Assembly: GCF_022662475.1 (NCBI RefSeq)
Contig: NZ_JAKNQQ010000005.1
Coordinates: 1-64,000 of the forward strand
DNA: 64,000 bases
Origin: Sphingomonas sp. TREG-RG-20F-R18-01
GTDB lineage: Bacteria > Pseudomonadota > Alphaproteobacteria > Sphingomonadales > Sphingomonadaceae
Direction: 5' to 3'
Shown: piece by piece, positions 46,862-59,171 of the stretch
How positions within the stretch are numbered: position 1 is the stretch's first letter
Layout of the letters: every line of letters begins with the position of its first letter
The notes under the pieces: generated by a model
The model's input: the letters and a program-made list of their open reading frames with translations, nothing else
The model's database searches: none
What the model was told of the DNA's origin: nothing
Made by a program: the position numbers and the translations under genes

Positions 46862-48694
46862 TTACTGCGTATCGAACAACGCGGCGAGCTGCTCGATCAG
46901 CGTGCCCCCCAGTTGCTCGGCATCCATGATCGTCACCGCGCGCGCGTAATAGCGCGTCACGTCATGCCCGATCCCGATCGCGGCGAGCTCGACCGGCGAC
47001 TTGGCCTCGATCCAGCCGATCACCTGCCGCAGATGCCGTTCGAGATACGACCCCGAATTGACCGACAGCGTCGAATCATCGACCGGCGCGCCGTCCGAGA
47101 TGACCATCAGGATCTTGCGCTCCTCAGGCCGCGCGATCAGCCGCGAATGCGCCCACAGCAGTGCCTCGCCGTCGATATTCTCCTTGAGCAGCCCCTCGCG
47201 CATCATCAGCCCGAGCGAGTTGCGCGCGCGCCGCCACGGCTCGTCCGCCTTCTTGTAGACGATGTGCCGCACGTCGTTGAGCCGCCCCGGCTGCGGCGGA
47301 CGCCCCGCCGCCAGCCACGTCTCGCGCGATTGCCCACCCTTCCACGCGCGCGTGGTGAAGCCGAGGATCTCGGTCTTGACCCCGCAGCGTTCGAGCGTGC
47401 GCGCGAGGATGTCCGCGCTGATCGCCGCGATAGAGATCGGACGGCCGCGCATCGATCCGCTATTGTCGATCAGCAGCGTGACGACGGTATCGCGGAAGTC
47501 GGTCTCGCGCTCGATCTTGTAGCTCAAGGACAGCGTCGGGTTGACCACGATCCGCGCGAGCCGCGCCGCATCGAGAATGCCCTCCTCCTGGTCGAAATCC
47601 CAGCTGCGGTTCTGCTGCGCCATCAGCCGGCGCTGGAGCCGGTTGGCGAGCTTGGTCACCGCGCCCTGCAGATGGACGAGCTGCTGGTCGAGGTACGACC
47701 GCAACCGCACGAGTTCGTCCGCGTCGCACAGGTCGGTCGCGGCGATCACTTCGTCATAGGCGGTGGTCCACGCCTTATATTCGAACTGCGGCGCGAAATC
47801 CTGCGCGGGGCGGTTCGGGCGGACCGGAAGCATCCCCTCCTCGCCATCGTCGCCAGGCTCGCCGTCCATGTCGTCGAACGTATCGTCGCCCTGCTCCTGG
47901 CCTTCGCCGTCCTCGGCCTCGGAATCCTGCTCGGACCCGCGCGCCTCGATCTCGCCCTGGCCTTCCTCGCCCTGGTCGTCGCCGTCCTGGCTCTCGTCTT
48001 CCTGCTGTTGTTCCTCGGTGCCTTCGTCCTCGTTGCCGCCCTCGTCGGATTCATCGGGCAGCATGTCTCCCTCGACCAGCTCGAGGTCTTCGAGCACGCG
48101 AGTCACGAGCCCCGCGAACGCGCGCTGGTCGTCGATCGCGAGCGCAAGCCCGTCGAGGTCCGTGCCCGCCTTCTGCTCGATCCAGTCGCGCACGAGTTCC
48201 AGCCCGGGCTCTGCCGCGGCGGGCGGGGGCGCCCCGGTCAGCCGCTCGCGCACGAGCAGCGACAACGCAGTCGACAACGGCACCTCGTCGCGGTTGCGCG
48301 CGCGCGTGATCGGGTCGGCGCGCAGGCGGGTCTCGAGCGCCCGGCCGAGATTCGCGGTGATCCCGGCATAGCCACGGCTGCCGAGCGCCTCGACCCGCGC
48401 ATTCTCGACCGAATCGAACACCGCGCGCGCGACCGCATCGCCCGGGGCATGGCGGGTATGGATCGCGGCATTGTGGTGCCGCAGCCGGAGCGCGAACCCG
48501 TCGGCGAACCCGCGCGCCTCGGCGACCTGCTCAGGGGGCAGGCTCCGCGCGGGCATCGGCACCTTGATGTGCTTGCCCGACTGGGTCGGCGCGTCGGCAG
48601 TGTAAGCGAGCTCGATCTCGGGTTCGTCCGCGAGCGCACGCGCGGTCCCGCCAAGCACGGCCTTGAAACGATCGAGAGGGGTATCAGTAGCCAC
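46862..48694 (-). CDS. cobT: Cobaltochelatase subunit CobT
   Basis: A 610-residue protein. The N-terminal part has a helical region starting [16 protein letters not shown], followed by a long acidic stretch ([15 protein letters not shown] and similar). The C-terminal part is a von Willebrand A domain with [14 protein letters not shown], the metal-ion site DxSxS. CobT pairs with CobS as the AAA-type cobalt-insertion motor of aerobic vitamin B12 synthesis; CobS is not in the window. The start is GTG with GGAG 7 bases upstream. Confidence 0.9.
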   Translation of the reverse strand: MATDTPLDRFKAVLGGTARALADEPEIELAYTADAPTQSGKHIKVPMPARSLPPEQVAEARGFADGFALRLRHHNAAIHTRHAPGDAVARAVFDSVENARVEALGSRGYAGITANLGRALETRLRADPITRARNRDEVPLSTALSLLVRERLTGAPPPAAAEPGLELVRDWIEQKAGTDLDGLALAIDDQRAFAGLVTRVLEDLELVEGDMLPDESDEGGNEDEGTEEQQQEDESQDGDDQGEEGQGEIEARGSEQDSEAEDGEGQEQGDDTFDDMDGEPGDDGEEGMLPVRPNRPAQDFAPQFEYKAWTTAYDEVIAATDLCDADELVRLRSYLDQQLVHLQGAVTKLANRLQRRLMAQQNRSWDFDQEEGILDAARLARIVVNPTLSLSYKIERETDFRDTVVTLLIDNSGSMRGRPISIAAISADILARTLERCGVKTEILGFTTRAWKGGQSRETWLAAGRPPQPGRLNDVRHIVYKKADEPWRRARNSLGLMMREGLLKENIDGEALLWAHSRLIARPEERKILMVISDGAPVDDSTLSVNSGSYLERHLRQVIGWIEAKSPVELAAIGIGHDVTRYYARAVTIMDAEQLGGTLIEQLAALFDTQ

Positions 48695-48871
48695 GGGTCA
48701 ACTCCGGCACGACGCTGTGCCCAGGTGCGAAATCGTGATCCACGGGGATCGCCGCAACCGGGGGTGGTGGGATTGTCGGCTGCCACGTGCAGGGCGGCGC
48801 CACCGAAACCTAGCTATCAGATTGCGCCCGCGCCGAAAGGCAAAACAGCGGTTGGCGCAACGGTATCAGCG

Positions 48872-49084
48872 TCAGCCTTCGATCCGTGGCTGCGCGCTGC
48901 TCCGCGCACCCATCTCGATCATCGTCTCGATCCGGACGACGCGCTTGTCGATCATCGCGGCATAATCGCTCAGGCCCTTCACGTCTGACGCGAGCCGATC
49001 GACTTTTCGGTCCATCACTTCCAGACGTTCCTGCATCAGCACGACGTTGCGGATCGCCTCCAGCGCGTCCCCCAGCGAACTCAC
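48872..49084 (-). CDS. Small coiled-coil protein, partner of the RHH protein
   Basis: A 70-residue protein (start GTG 49084) that reads like a heptad coiled coil: ERLEVMDRKVDRLASDVKGLSDYAAMIDKRVVRIETMIEMG. It overlaps the RHH gene's stop by GTGA, so it is translated with it. It has no catalytic motif. A toxin or partner role is possible, but I see no known toxin signature. Confidence 0.65.
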   Translation of the reverse strand: MSSLGDALEAIRNVVLMQERLEVMDRKVDRLASDVKGLSDYAAMIDKRVVRIETMIEMGARSSAQPRIEG

Positions 49085-49368
49085 GTGCGGATGCCAGCGG
49101 CGCGCAAGGTCCGATCGACCTCGTCATGGGTCGCGTCGAGCGTCTCGATCATGCGATCGATCGCGGCGGCCATCCGCGGCATCGCCACATTGACTTCGCT
49201 GACCAGCGCCGCGAGGTCGGCATCTTCGCGGTCCGCACCCTCGGCAATGTATCGGCTCGATGCCTCGCGCAGTACATGCCCGACCGAATGCCCGGTCCGC
49301 GCCGCATAGGCGTCGAGCGCTGCCTTATCGTCTGGCGTCGTCAAGAACGTCACGCGTGCGGTCTGCAT
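49081..49368 (-). CDS. Ribbon-helix-helix-like regulator
   Basis: A 95-residue protein. It starts MQTARVTFLTTPDDKAALDAYAARTG with HSVGHVLREASSRYI, a strand-helix-helix pattern typical of antitoxin-like RHH regulators, followed by a helical tail. The ATG at 49368 is preceded by AAGGAG. A 21-base palindrome covers that ribosome site, as expected for self-repression. It forms a two-gene operon with the coiled-coil protein. Confidence 0.7.
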   Translation of the reverse strand: MQTARVTFLTTPDDKAALDAYAARTGHSVGHVLREASSRYIAEGADREDADLAALVSEVNVAMPRMAAAIDRMIETLDATHDEVDRTLRAAGIRT

Positions 49369-49377
49369 GGGGCGACT

Positions 49378-49398
49378 CCTTATAACCTCATTATAAGG
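49378..49398. promoter_or_regulatory. Palindromic operator before the RHH gene
   Basis: Perfect inverted arms CCTTATAA and TTATAAGG are separated by CCTCA. They sit 10 bases upstream of the RHH start and overlap its AAGGAG ribosome site. The AT-rich arms stand out in a GC-rich background and fit an RHH-dimer operator. Confidence 0.7.
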
Positions 49399-49437
49399 TG
49401 CGCCCGGGCGGTTGCAAGGTGAGGTGCCGGAAGGGAC

Positions 49438-50964
49438 TCACAACGGAATGTTGTCGTGCTTCTTCCACGGATTCTCGAGCTGCTTACCGCGCAGCTTGCG
49501 CAGGCCGAGCGCGATCCGGCGGCGAGTCGAGTGCGGCTGGATCACCTCGTCGATGAACCCCTTGCTCGCGGCGACGAAGGGATTGGCAAAGCGTGCCTCA
49601 TACTGTGCGGTCTGCTCCGCGATTTCCTCAGGCGTGCGACCGCGGAAGATGATCTCGACCGCGCCCTTCGCGCCCATCACCGCGATCTCGGCGGTCGGCC
49701 AGGCATAGTTGAGGTCGCCGCGCAAATGCTTGGACGCCATCACGTCATACGCGCCGCCATAAGCTTTCCGCGTGATCACGGTGATCTTCGGCACGGTCGC
49801 CTCGGCATAAGCGAACAGCAGTTTCGCGCCATGCTTGATGATCCCGTTCAATTCCTGCGCGGTCCCCGGCAGGAAGCCCGGCACGTCGACGAAGGTGACG
49901 ATCGGGATTTCGAACGCATCGCAGAATCGCACGAAGCGCGCGGCCTTCTTGGACGAATTGATGTCGAGGCACCCGGCGAGCACCATCGGCTGGTTCGCGA
50001 CGAAGCCGACGGTGCGCCCCTCGATCCGCCCGAAGCCGGTGATGATGTTGGCGGCATGGGTCGGCTGGATCTCGAAGAAGTCGCCTTCATCGACGGTCTT
50101 CCGGATCAGCTCGTGCATGTCGTACGGCTGGTTGGCGGAGGCGGGCACCAGCGTGTCGAGCGACTCCTCGAGCCGGTCCCACGGGTCGGACGACGGTCGC
50201 TCGGGCGACCCCTCGCGGTTCGACGCGGGAAGGAAGTCGACGAAGTCGCGCGCGGCGAGCAGCGCCTCGATATCGTTCTCGAACGCGACGTCGGCGACGC
50301 CCGACTTGGTCGTGTGCGTGACCGCGCCGCCGAGTTCTTCCTGCGTGACGATCTCGTTGGTGACGGTCTTCACCACATCGGGGCCGGTCACGAACATGTA
50401 GGACGAATCCTTCACCATGAAGATGAAGTCGGTCATCGCAGGCGAATAGACCGCGCCGCCAGCGCATGGCCCCATGATCAGCGAGATCTGCGGCACGACG
50501 CCGCTCGCGAGCACGTTGCGCTGGAACACCTCGGCATAGCCGCCGAGCGACGCGACGCCCTCCTGGATGCGCGCGCCCCCTGAATCGTTGAGCCCGATCA
50601 CCGGCGCGCCGACCTTGAGGGCCATGTCCATGATCTTGCAGATCTTCTGCGCATGGCGCTCGGACAGCGACCCGCCGAACACGGTGAAATCCTGCGAGAA
50701 GACGAACACCAGCCGACCATTGATCGTCCCTGATCCGGTGACGACGCCGTCGCCCGGAACGATCTGGTCCTGCATCCCGAAATCGACGCAATTATGCTCG
50801 ACGTACATGTCGAGTTCCTCGAACGAGCCTTCGTCGAGCAGCACCTCGAGCCGTTCGCGCGCGGTCAGCTTGCCCTTGGCGTGCTGCGCGGCGATGCGTT
50901 TTTCGCCTCCGCCCAGCCGCGCCGCGGCGCGCTTGCGTTCCAGTTCGGCGAGGGTCGAGGACAT
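49438..50964 (-). CDS. pccB: Propionyl-CoA carboxylase beta subunit (carboxyltransferase)
   Basis: A 508-residue carboxyltransferase that moves the carboxyl group from biotin to propionyl-CoA. It starts [38 protein letters not shown]. The oxyanion and CoA loops are [13 protein letters not shown] and [16 protein letters not shown] in the first half, and [17 protein letters not shown] in the second. Length and motifs are typical. ATG 50964 has TTAGGAG upstream; the frame continuing to 52137 is shadow of the acs gene. The alpha subunit is not in the window. Confidence 0.95.
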   Translation of the reverse strand: MSSTLAELERKRAAARLGGGEKRIAAQHAKGKLTARERLEVLLDEGSFEELDMYVEHNCVDFGMQDQIVPGDGVVTGSGTINGRLVFVFSQDFTVFGGSLSERHAQKICKIMDMALKVGAPVIGLNDSGGARIQEGVASLGGYAEVFQRNVLASGVVPQISLIMGPCAGGAVYSPAMTDFIFMVKDSSYMFVTGPDVVKTVTNEIVTQEELGGAVTHTTKSGVADVAFENDIEALLAARDFVDFLPASNREGSPERPSSDPWDRLEESLDTLVPASANQPYDMHELIRKTVDEGDFFEIQPTHAANIITGFGRIEGRTVGFVANQPMVLAGCLDINSSKKAARFVRFCDAFEIPIVTFVDVPGFLPGTAQELNGIIKHGAKLLFAYAEATVPKITVITRKAYGGAYDVMASKHLRGDLNYAWPTAEIAVMGAKGAVEIIFRGRTPEEIAEQTAQYEARFANPFVAASKGFIDEVIQPHSTRRRIALGLRKLRGKQLENPWKKHDNIPL

Positions 50965-51093
50965 GGCAACTCCTAAGGATCGGCTTGAACACGCGTTTGC
51001 GGGTTCTTTTCGCGTTTTCAGGCAGGAACGCAACAGCCCGCCTTGCCAAGCCCCCGCCTCCCCCGGCAGATAGCGCCCCGCAGGAGAGCGTGC

Positions 51094-53034
<1,941 letters not shown>

Positions 53035-53125
53035 TTCCAGCCCCGTGCCCGCCGGACAGGACGAGCGGGTCAAACGCACGCCCCGCCGCAGCATGGACGC
53101 CGTTTGACCCCAAGCACCCCCGCTC

Positions 53126-54136
53126 TTACTGGAACAACCGCGCAAACCAGCCTCTTCGGCGGTGTTGCTCCTGGGCTTGCGCGGCGGCCTGCATCAGGCC
53201 CTCCTGCCGGTAGGTCGACCCTGCCGCCTCGTGCACGCGATCGATCAGGAAACTCAGGTCGTGATGCATGACGCCGAGCCGATGCTCGATCCCCTCGAGA
53301 TTGACCGAGCCGGTCGAATGCCCGACGCCACTGCTCTTCTTGGCGGGTGGGGTCAGCGCGGGATCCCCGGTCTTTTCCAGGACCACGAGAAACTCGACAG
53401 TGTCGTCGACCACGTCGATGACCTTCGCGCCGATCAACCCCGCGCTTTCGACTTCGCGGAACACGGACCGGAAGGATTCGGGCGTCCATACCGTGCAGTG
53501 TGCATCGATGTAGGGGCTGTCATTGTACAAGGCGACCCCCGTACTGATGATATCGCTCCTGGAATAATGCGGCTTCAGCCGAACCACATCTTCGGGCTTA
53601 GTCCAGTCGACAATGTCTTCAGCCGTTATGGACAGCGAGTTTGACATGAAGTCGAGAACCTGACCGACCGTTGGCACGATTGGCTGCTCGATCCACCACT
53701 GCAACAGTTGCGCGAAATCGGTATCCTTACGGTGGAAGTCGTTGTTGAACTTCCTGTTCGGCAGGAACAGCGCGACCCGTCCACCGACCTTCAGCGTCTC
53801 AAGGATCTCATTCAGCCATCCCAGGGTATTGGGAACATGCTCCATGACATGCGACGCGATCACGAAGTCGAAACTTTCATGATCGTTCATGCACTGCTTC
53901 AGGGTCTTGCCCGGCTGCCATACGAAGTCGATCTTGGGCACGACCGCCCCGTTCAAACCCGGATTTTGCGACGCCTTCTGAACGATCGTTTCATTGTCGA
54001 TACAGTCAGTATATCGGACGTTGTACGCGTCCTTGCCAAGAACAGGCTGAAAGTAGGGAGAGACCTCCAGGCCATAGCCTTGCATGTTAACGAGCTGCGC
54101 TAAAGACTCTAGAATACCCGCTCTGTGCGCTACCAT
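53126..54136 (-). CDS. SAM-dependent methyltransferase, polysaccharide locus
   Basis: A 336-residue class I methyltransferase. The acidic loop of motif I is weak here (LEVSPYFQPVLG). FDFVIASHVMEHVPN and LKVGGRVALFLPNRKF are the classic later motifs. A C-terminal tail from about 270 is helical. It is divergent from the KpsE-like gene and at the edge of the capsule locus, so it probably methylates a sugar of the surface polymer. The start is ATG with GGGGGA before it. Confidence 0.8.
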   Translation of the reverse strand: MVAHRAGILESLAQLVNMQGYGLEVSPYFQPVLGKDAYNVRYTDCIDNETIVQKASQNPGLNGAVVPKIDFVWQPGKTLKQCMNDHESFDFVIASHVMEHVPNTLGWLNEILETLKVGGRVALFLPNRKFNNDFHRKDTDFAQLLQWWIEQPIVPTVGQVLDFMSNSLSITAEDIVDWTKPEDVVRLKPHYSRSDIISTGVALYNDSPYIDAHCTVWTPESFRSVFREVESAGLIGAKVIDVVDDTVEFLVVLEKTGDPALTPPAKKSSGVGHSTGSVNLEGIEHRLGVMHHDLSFLIDRVHEAAGSTYRQEGLMQAAAQAQEQHRRRGWFARLFQ

Positions 54137-54522
54137 TCGTTGATCCCCCGTTGGTTTGGGGCGTGCTAACGCATCCGTTGGGCGATTGCACTAGCCTGTT
54201 GCGGCGACGACAATTCCGACACGAAATCCACAAGGAACGCGCCTGAAGATCGTGGACGATCAACATGCCGACACAGATGCGACACAGCATGAAACCCGGT
54301 GGTCGCCGCGCCCGTACAGCCGGCACCTGCCCTTCTCCGACCCCGCTCGAGATGCCGGCCGCTCCGCTCGCGGACGTCGGGCGTGCCAGCCCATCCCGGC
54401 TTCCCCGCGACCGCCAATAGCCGCACGATCCCCGCCCGATCCGCACATAGCTATCCGTTGCAAGCCCCGCGGTTCTGACGCATAGGCTCCGCCGCAACCT
54501 TGGTGACCAAAGGGATTGAACA
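54137..54522. promoter_or_regulatory. Divergent promoter region of the polysaccharide locus
   Basis: A 386-base gap between the divergent methyltransferase and KpsE-like genes. It must hold both promoters. I see no tRNA, long repeat or clear operator; the KpsE ribosome site (AAAGGG) is at its right edge. Confidence 0.5.
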
Positions 54523-55710
54523 TTGAAGGATCCCTCGCCGGATCATACGCACGAGGGTCATTTCGATACGGTGCGGGATCTATCTCGTCCGACGCGGCCG
54601 TCGTACCATGTCAGAAACTTGTCACGCCATACTACGCCGTTCAGACTGTGGTTGGCGATCGTCCTGATCCCGACCCTGTTGTTTACTGCCTACATGCTGT
54701 TCGTGCAGACGCCGTCTTATCTCTGTGAGTTCCGCGTGATCGTGCGGAACGCGCAGGAAGGCGGCAACTCCGCCTTCCCGCAGATTACCGGAATCGGCCT
54801 GCCCTCGGTCAACGCAGCCGACAGCTACGCCATCATCCAGTATCTGGAGAGTGGATCCGGCGTGAAGGATCTCGACCGCCGGCTGAACCTGCGCCAGCTG
54901 TATTCCGCGCCCAATATCGACCCCACCTCGCGCCTGTCGTCCAATGCGTCGCCGGAGGCGTTGGCCCGCTATTGGCAGAACCGGATCGACGCCTATTACG
55001 AGAACACCACCAATACGGTGGTGGTGAGGGTCCGCGCCTATGATCCAGCCACCACGCTGCGGCTGTCGCAGGCGGTGCTGGCGGCATCGGAACAGCTGAT
55101 CAACACGATGACGGCGCGGTCGCGCCGCGATCTGGTGGCTTACTCGCGCAAGTCGGCGGCCGACGCCGGTATCGCGCTGCGGCGGATCAACGCCCAGTTC
55201 CAGGGCCTGCGCAACCAGCGCGGCATGCTCGATCCACAGCTCGCCGCACGGGCGAACATGGAACAGCAGACGACGCTGCAGGGGGAGATCGTCAAGGCGC
55301 AGACCGAACTGGCGCTGCGCGAAAGCTACTCGCCCGGCTCGCCCGCCCTGCCGACATTCCGGAAACGGATCGCATCGCTGCGCGCCGCGCTCGCCGCGTT
55401 GCAGGCGCACTCGACGGGCGACCAGGGCAGCGGCGGCAACCTTTCGGGTGCGCTCAACGCGTTCCAGCAGTTGCAGGTCGAACAGGACTTTGCCCAGAAA
55501 CGCTACGAACTGGCGATGGCATCGCTGGAAAAGCAGGAAGCCCTGGCGGCGCAACAGCAGTTGTACCTGGACACCATTTTCGGTCCCACCCTGCCCCAGG
55601 AACCGGACTCGCCGCGCATCGCGATCGCGATCGCCACGTTCCTGGCCTTCGCGATGTGCGCATGGATCATCGCGACCCTCGTTCTGAAATCCTACCGAGA
55701 GAGGGTTTAA
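54523..55710 (+). CDS. KpsE-like capsule export protein
   Basis: A 395-residue inner-membrane protein. It has an N-terminal membrane helix near 43-60 (LWLAIVLIPTLLFTAYMLF) and a large periplasmic coiled region. A second helix near 368-390 (IAIAIATFLAFAMCAWIIATLVL) is followed by a short tail. This is the KpsE/BexC pattern of the polysaccharide co-polymerase family that links ABC export to the outer-membrane channel. The start is TTG with AAAGGG upstream; the next in-frame ATG would cut the first helix. The fcl-like gene starts immediately after. Confidence 0.85.
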   Translation: MKDPSPDHTHEGHFDTVRDLSRPTRPSYHVRNLSRHTTPFRLWLAIVLIPTLLFTAYMLFVQTPSYLCEFRVIVRNAQEGGNSAFPQITGIGLPSVNAADSYAIIQYLESGSGVKDLDRRLNLRQLYSAPNIDPTSRLSSNASPEALARYWQNRIDAYYENTTNTVVVRVRAYDPATTLRLSQAVLAASEQLINTMTARSRRDLVAYSRKSAADAGIALRRINAQFQGLRNQRGMLDPQLAARANMEQQTTLQGEIVKAQTELALRESYSPGSPALPTFRKRIASLRAALAALQAHSTGDQGSGGNLSGALNAFQQLQVEQDFAQKRYELAMASLEKQEALAAQQQLYLDTIFGPTLPQEPDSPRIAIAIATFLAFAMCAWIIATLVLKSYRERV

Positions 55711-56631
55711 GTGGCCGACATCCTGGTAACGGGGGGTAGTGGCGTGGCCGGCGCTGCGCTCGAGGCGCTGCTGGTCGCCCGGGGCGCGGATGTGCGCGTC
55801 CTGCGCGGGCGGGCCGACGGCGACCTCGAGGACTGGCACGTCTGCCGCGCGGCGTTCGAGCGCGAGCGGCCCCGCTTCGTCTATCATCTGGCGGGCGCCG
55901 TGTTCGGCATCGGCGGCAACACGGCGTTCCCCGGCGATGCCTTCCGGCGCAACACGTTGCTCAATCTCCACGTGGTCGAGGCGTCGCGCCAGATCGGCGT
56001 CGAGAAGATCGTCGCAATGGGGACCGCCGCCGTCTACGCCGATGGCTTGCAGCAGCCGATGCGCGAAAGCGACGCGCTCACCGGCGAGCCGCATGCCTCG
56101 GAATATGCCTATGCCTTCGCCAAGCGCGGCCTGCTCGTCCAGCTCGAAAGCTATCGGCGACAGTTCGGAACACGCTTCGCTTATGCGATCTCGACCAATC
56201 TCTACGGCCCGCATGACCGCTTCAACGTCGAGTACGGGCATGTCATCCCGTCGCTGCTGATGAAGTTCGAATGCGCCCGTCGCGACGGCGGGGTCGTCGA
56301 GATCTGGGGCGACGGATCGCCCCAGCGCGACTTCCTATATGCCGCAGACGCGGCTGCCGGGCTTGCGCTGATGATGGAGCAGGGTGACGGCAGCTACAAC
56401 CTCGCGTCCGGAACGCCGTGCACCATCAGCGAACTCGTGACGGCGATTGCGGCTTTCTATCCCGACGTCGCGTATCGCTGGAATCCGGACAAGCCGCTCG
56501 GTCAATTACGACGGTCCTATGACGTCGGCCGGATAAAGGGTATCGACTTCCAGGCGGCCCATTCGATCGAGAGCGGCCTGGCGGCGACGATTGACTGGGT
56601 AAGATCAAACTTCGATGAATTGCGTGTCTGA
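55711..56631 (+). CDS. GDP-sugar epimerase/reductase, Fcl-like
   Basis: A 306-residue extended-SDR enzyme. The nucleotide loop is GGSGVAGAAL, the catalytic Y-x3-K is YAFAKRG, and the substrate segment is STNLYGPHDRFNVEYGHVIPSLLMKF. The last closely matches GDP-L-fucose synthase (Fcl/WcaG). With Gmd in the same locus it would turn GDP-4-keto-6-deoxymannose into GDP-fucose or a related GDP-6-deoxyhexose. The residue usually written as Ser in the catalytic triad is Thr here (GTAAVYA). The start is GTG, directly after the KpsE stop. Confidence 0.8.
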   Translation: MADILVTGGSGVAGAALEALLVARGADVRVLRGRADGDLEDWHVCRAAFERERPRFVYHLAGAVFGIGGNTAFPGDAFRRNTLLNLHVVEASRQIGVEKIVAMGTAAVYADGLQQPMRESDALTGEPHASEYAYAFAKRGLLVQLESYRRQFGTRFAYAISTNLYGPHDRFNVEYGHVIPSLLMKFECARRDGGVVEIWGDGSPQRDFLYAADAAAGLALMMEQGDGSYNLASGTPCTISELVTAIAAFYPDVAYRWNPDKPLGQLRRSYDVGRIKGIDFQAAHSIESGLAATIDWVRSNFDELRV

Positions 56632-56718
56632 AGAGGTCCCACTGCGGCGTCCGGCGCAAGCTACTGACGCCGACCGGCAGACATGCATCGCCGACGATAG
56701 AAATCGGAGACTTTACAC

Positions 56719-58077
56719 ATGGCACGCTTAGCCATTGTCAGTACTTATAACGAAAATTGCGGCAACGCGTCCTATACCCACGTTCTGAAAACGGGCTTTA
56801 GCGAGTTCGTCGACGTTGACGTTCTGCCGCTCGATCTCTTCCTTCTCCAACGCAAGGGCAGCGCGTTCACGCGCGCCGGTGACGCCCATATCCGGGCGAT
56901 GGCCGCGACGTTGCGGACCTATGATTACGTCAACATCCAGTTCGAAGCCGGGCTGTTCGGCCGGACCGTCGCGGACGTCCGCCGCCGGATCGGCTGGCTG
57001 ATCGAAGCGGCGCCAAACCTGATCCTGACGATGCATCGCGTCGACGTGGATTCGACGTCGCGGTGGCATGCCGCGTGGCTCGCCATCCGGGCGCGTTCGT
57101 TCAAGCCGTGGAAGCGCCGGGCCGGCTCCAAGCGGTACGTGGATCTCTATCGCGGGATCATCGAACAGGTCGGCCGGGAAGCGAAGCACAAGAACGCGTG
57201 GATCAAGGTCCATACCAAGCGTGAGCGTCGGATCATCACCGACATCTATCAGATGCCCCATTGCTTCGACTATCCGCTCGCCTTCCTGACCCCCGAGGAG
57301 CGTGACGCCGCCTGGGCGCAATCGGACATGGCGAGCTTTCACGAACGGAACGGCTTCGGTCCGCACGACAAGATCGTCGGCCTGTTCGGCTACATCTCCG
57401 AATATAAGGGGATCGAGACGGCCGTGCAGGCGCTGCTCGAATTGCCGCCGGAATATAAGCTGGTGTTCTTCGGCAGTCACCATCCGCAGTCGATACAGGC
57501 CCATTCGGCGGTGCATCCGTTCATCGACAAGCTCATCAAGCTGGTCGACGAGGTCGTCTCGTCCGTGGACGCGCGCGAGCGCGGCGACAGCCGGGTCAGG
57601 GCGGTCGGCAAACCGATCGAATCCCTGGACGAGGCCGGCCGCGTGATGCCCGTGCCCGCCACCGTTTCGCCGCCCCCACGCCTTTCGGCGAGGGTCCGCT
57701 TCGTCGGCAACCTGCCCGATGCCGAATTCATCGAGGCGTTGCGCCTGTCGGACGCCGTCGTCCTGCCGTATATCGAGGTCGGACAGAGCATGTCCGGCGT
57801 CATCGTGCTGGGCATGGAAGCCGGTGCCAAGCTGGTATGCGCCAACAACCATTCGTTTGCCGAAACACGCCGCTATTTCGGCGATACGTTTCTGGGCTTC
57901 GACATCGGCAACTATGTCGAACTCGCGCAGAAGGTCCAGCACGCAGCGGCGCAGCCCGAACGCTCGACGATGCGCGAGGCCCGCGACCAGGCCTATGCCC
58001 GCTACAACATCGCCGGTAGCATCAAGGCACAGCTCGACCATTTCCAGCACGTTGCAGAGAAGAATCCGCATGTCTAA
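56719..58077 (+). CDS. Glycosyltransferase, GT-B type
   Basis: A 452-residue protein with two Rossmann-like halves. The first begins [21 protein letters not shown]. The second has [35 protein letters not shown], the usual donor-binding start, and [23 protein letters not shown], the acidic-loop region of GT4-like enzymes. It would add one sugar of the repeat unit; which sugar is not visible. GGAGA precedes the ATG. Its end overlaps the gmd start by 8 bases. Confidence 0.8.
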   Translation: MARLAIVSTYNENCGNASYTHVLKTGFSEFVDVDVLPLDLFLLQRKGSAFTRAGDAHIRAMAATLRTYDYVNIQFEAGLFGRTVADVRRRIGWLIEAAPNLILTMHRVDVDSTSRWHAAWLAIRARSFKPWKRRAGSKRYVDLYRGIIEQVGREAKHKNAWIKVHTKRERRIITDIYQMPHCFDYPLAFLTPEERDAAWAQSDMASFHERNGFGPHDKIVGLFGYISEYKGIETAVQALLELPPEYKLVFFGSHHPQSIQAHSAVHPFIDKLIKLVDEVVSSVDARERGDSRVRAVGKPIESLDEAGRVMPVPATVSPPPRLSARVRFVGNLPDAEFIEALRLSDAVVLPYIEVGQSMSGVIVLGMEAGAKLVCANNHSFAETRRYFGDTFLGFDIGNYVELAQKVQHAAAQPERSTMREARDQAYARYNIAGSIKAQLDHFQHVAEKNPHV

Positions 58078-59143
58078 GGTTGCTCTCATCACCGGTGTCA
58101 CGGGGCAGGACGGCGCGTATCTCGCGCGGCTGCTGATCGACCAAGGATATGCCGTCCATGGCATCATCCGGCGGTCCTCCGCCCCGAACGTTCATCGTCT
58201 GTCCAAGCTCCTCGGCGGGAACATGGCGAACGGGCGGCTGAAGCTTCATTATGGCGACATCACGGACTTTTCGTCGATGGTCAGGATCATCGCCCAGGTT
58301 CGCCCGACCGAAATCTACAATCTCGCCGCGCAGAGCCATGTCGCGGTCAGTTTCGAAACGCCGGAATATACCGCCAATGCCGACGGCATCGGCGTCCTGC
58401 GCCTGCTGGAAGCGATCCGCACCGCCGGACTGAACGATCATGCGCGCTTCTATCAGGCATCGACGTCCGAACTGTACGGCAAGGTGCAGGAAACGCCGCA
58501 GACCGAAACCACGCCCTTCCACCCGCGCAGCCCCTATGGCGTCGCCAAGTTGTACGGGTATTGGATCACCGTGAACTACCGCGAAGCTTACGGCATGCAC
58601 GCGTCCAACGGCATTCTGTTCAACCACGAAGGCCAGTTGCGCGGCGAATTGTTCGTCACGCGCAAGATCAGCAAGACCGTCGCGCAGATCAAAGCCGGTC
58701 ACAAGCAAACGCTGCGGCTCGGCAATCTGGAGGCGCGACGCGACTGGGGGGACGCGCGCGATTACGTCCGGGGAATGCACCTGATCCTGCAGCAGGAGGA
58801 ACCCGACGACTATGTGCTCGCGACGGGCGAGATGCACAGCGTGCGCGAATTCGTCGAGGTCGCGTTCGGGCATATCGACCGGACGATCCGTTGGGAGGGC
58901 GAAGGCGTCGACGAAGTCGGGCTGTGCGCCACCACGGGCGAGATGCTGGTGATGGTCGATCCGGAATATTTCCGGCCGGCCGAAGTCGATCTGCTGCTGG
59001 GCGACCCCACCAAGGCGCAAACCAAATTGGGCTGGAAGCACGAGCGCAATTTCGAGCAGCTCGTCACCGACATGGTGAGCGCCGACGTCGACCGGCAGCA
59101 GCGGATTTCCGACAGCCGAATGGTGCTCGAGGACTTCCTGTGA
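58070..59143 (+). CDS. gmd: GDP-mannose 4,6-dehydratase
   Basis: A 357-residue short-chain dehydratase that turns GDP-mannose into GDP-4-keto-6-deoxymannose. The nucleotide loop is [14 protein letters not shown], the active site has STSELYG and SPYGVAKLY (Y-x3-K), and [14 protein letters not shown] is the usual substrate loop. The length is typical. ATG 58070 overlaps the glycosyltransferase end by 8 bases. The upstream reading frame from 57719 is shadow. Confidence 0.95.
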   Translation: MSKVALITGVTGQDGAYLARLLIDQGYAVHGIIRRSSAPNVHRLSKLLGGNMANGRLKLHYGDITDFSSMVRIIAQVRPTEIYNLAAQSHVAVSFETPEYTANADGIGVLRLLEAIRTAGLNDHARFYQASTSELYGKVQETPQTETTPFHPRSPYGVAKLYGYWITVNYREAYGMHASNGILFNHEGQLRGELFVTRKISKTVAQIKAGHKQTLRLGNLEARRDWGDARDYVRGMHLILQQEEPDDYVLATGEMHSVREFVEVAFGHIDRTIRWEGEGVDEVGLCATTGEMLVMVDPEYFRPAEVDLLLGDPTKAQTKLGWKHERNFEQLVTDMVSADVDRQQRISDSRMVLEDFL

Positions 59144-59171
59144 AGCACTCCGGCGGGGAGCAACGCGACAC

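Noticed and set aside
46772..48988. Long plus-strand open frame opposite cobT
   Set aside because: It is shadow of cobT, with arginine-rich composition and no ribosome site.
54622..56241. Minus-strand open frame opposite the KpsE-like gene
   Set aside because: Shadow; it overlaps two well-supported genes.
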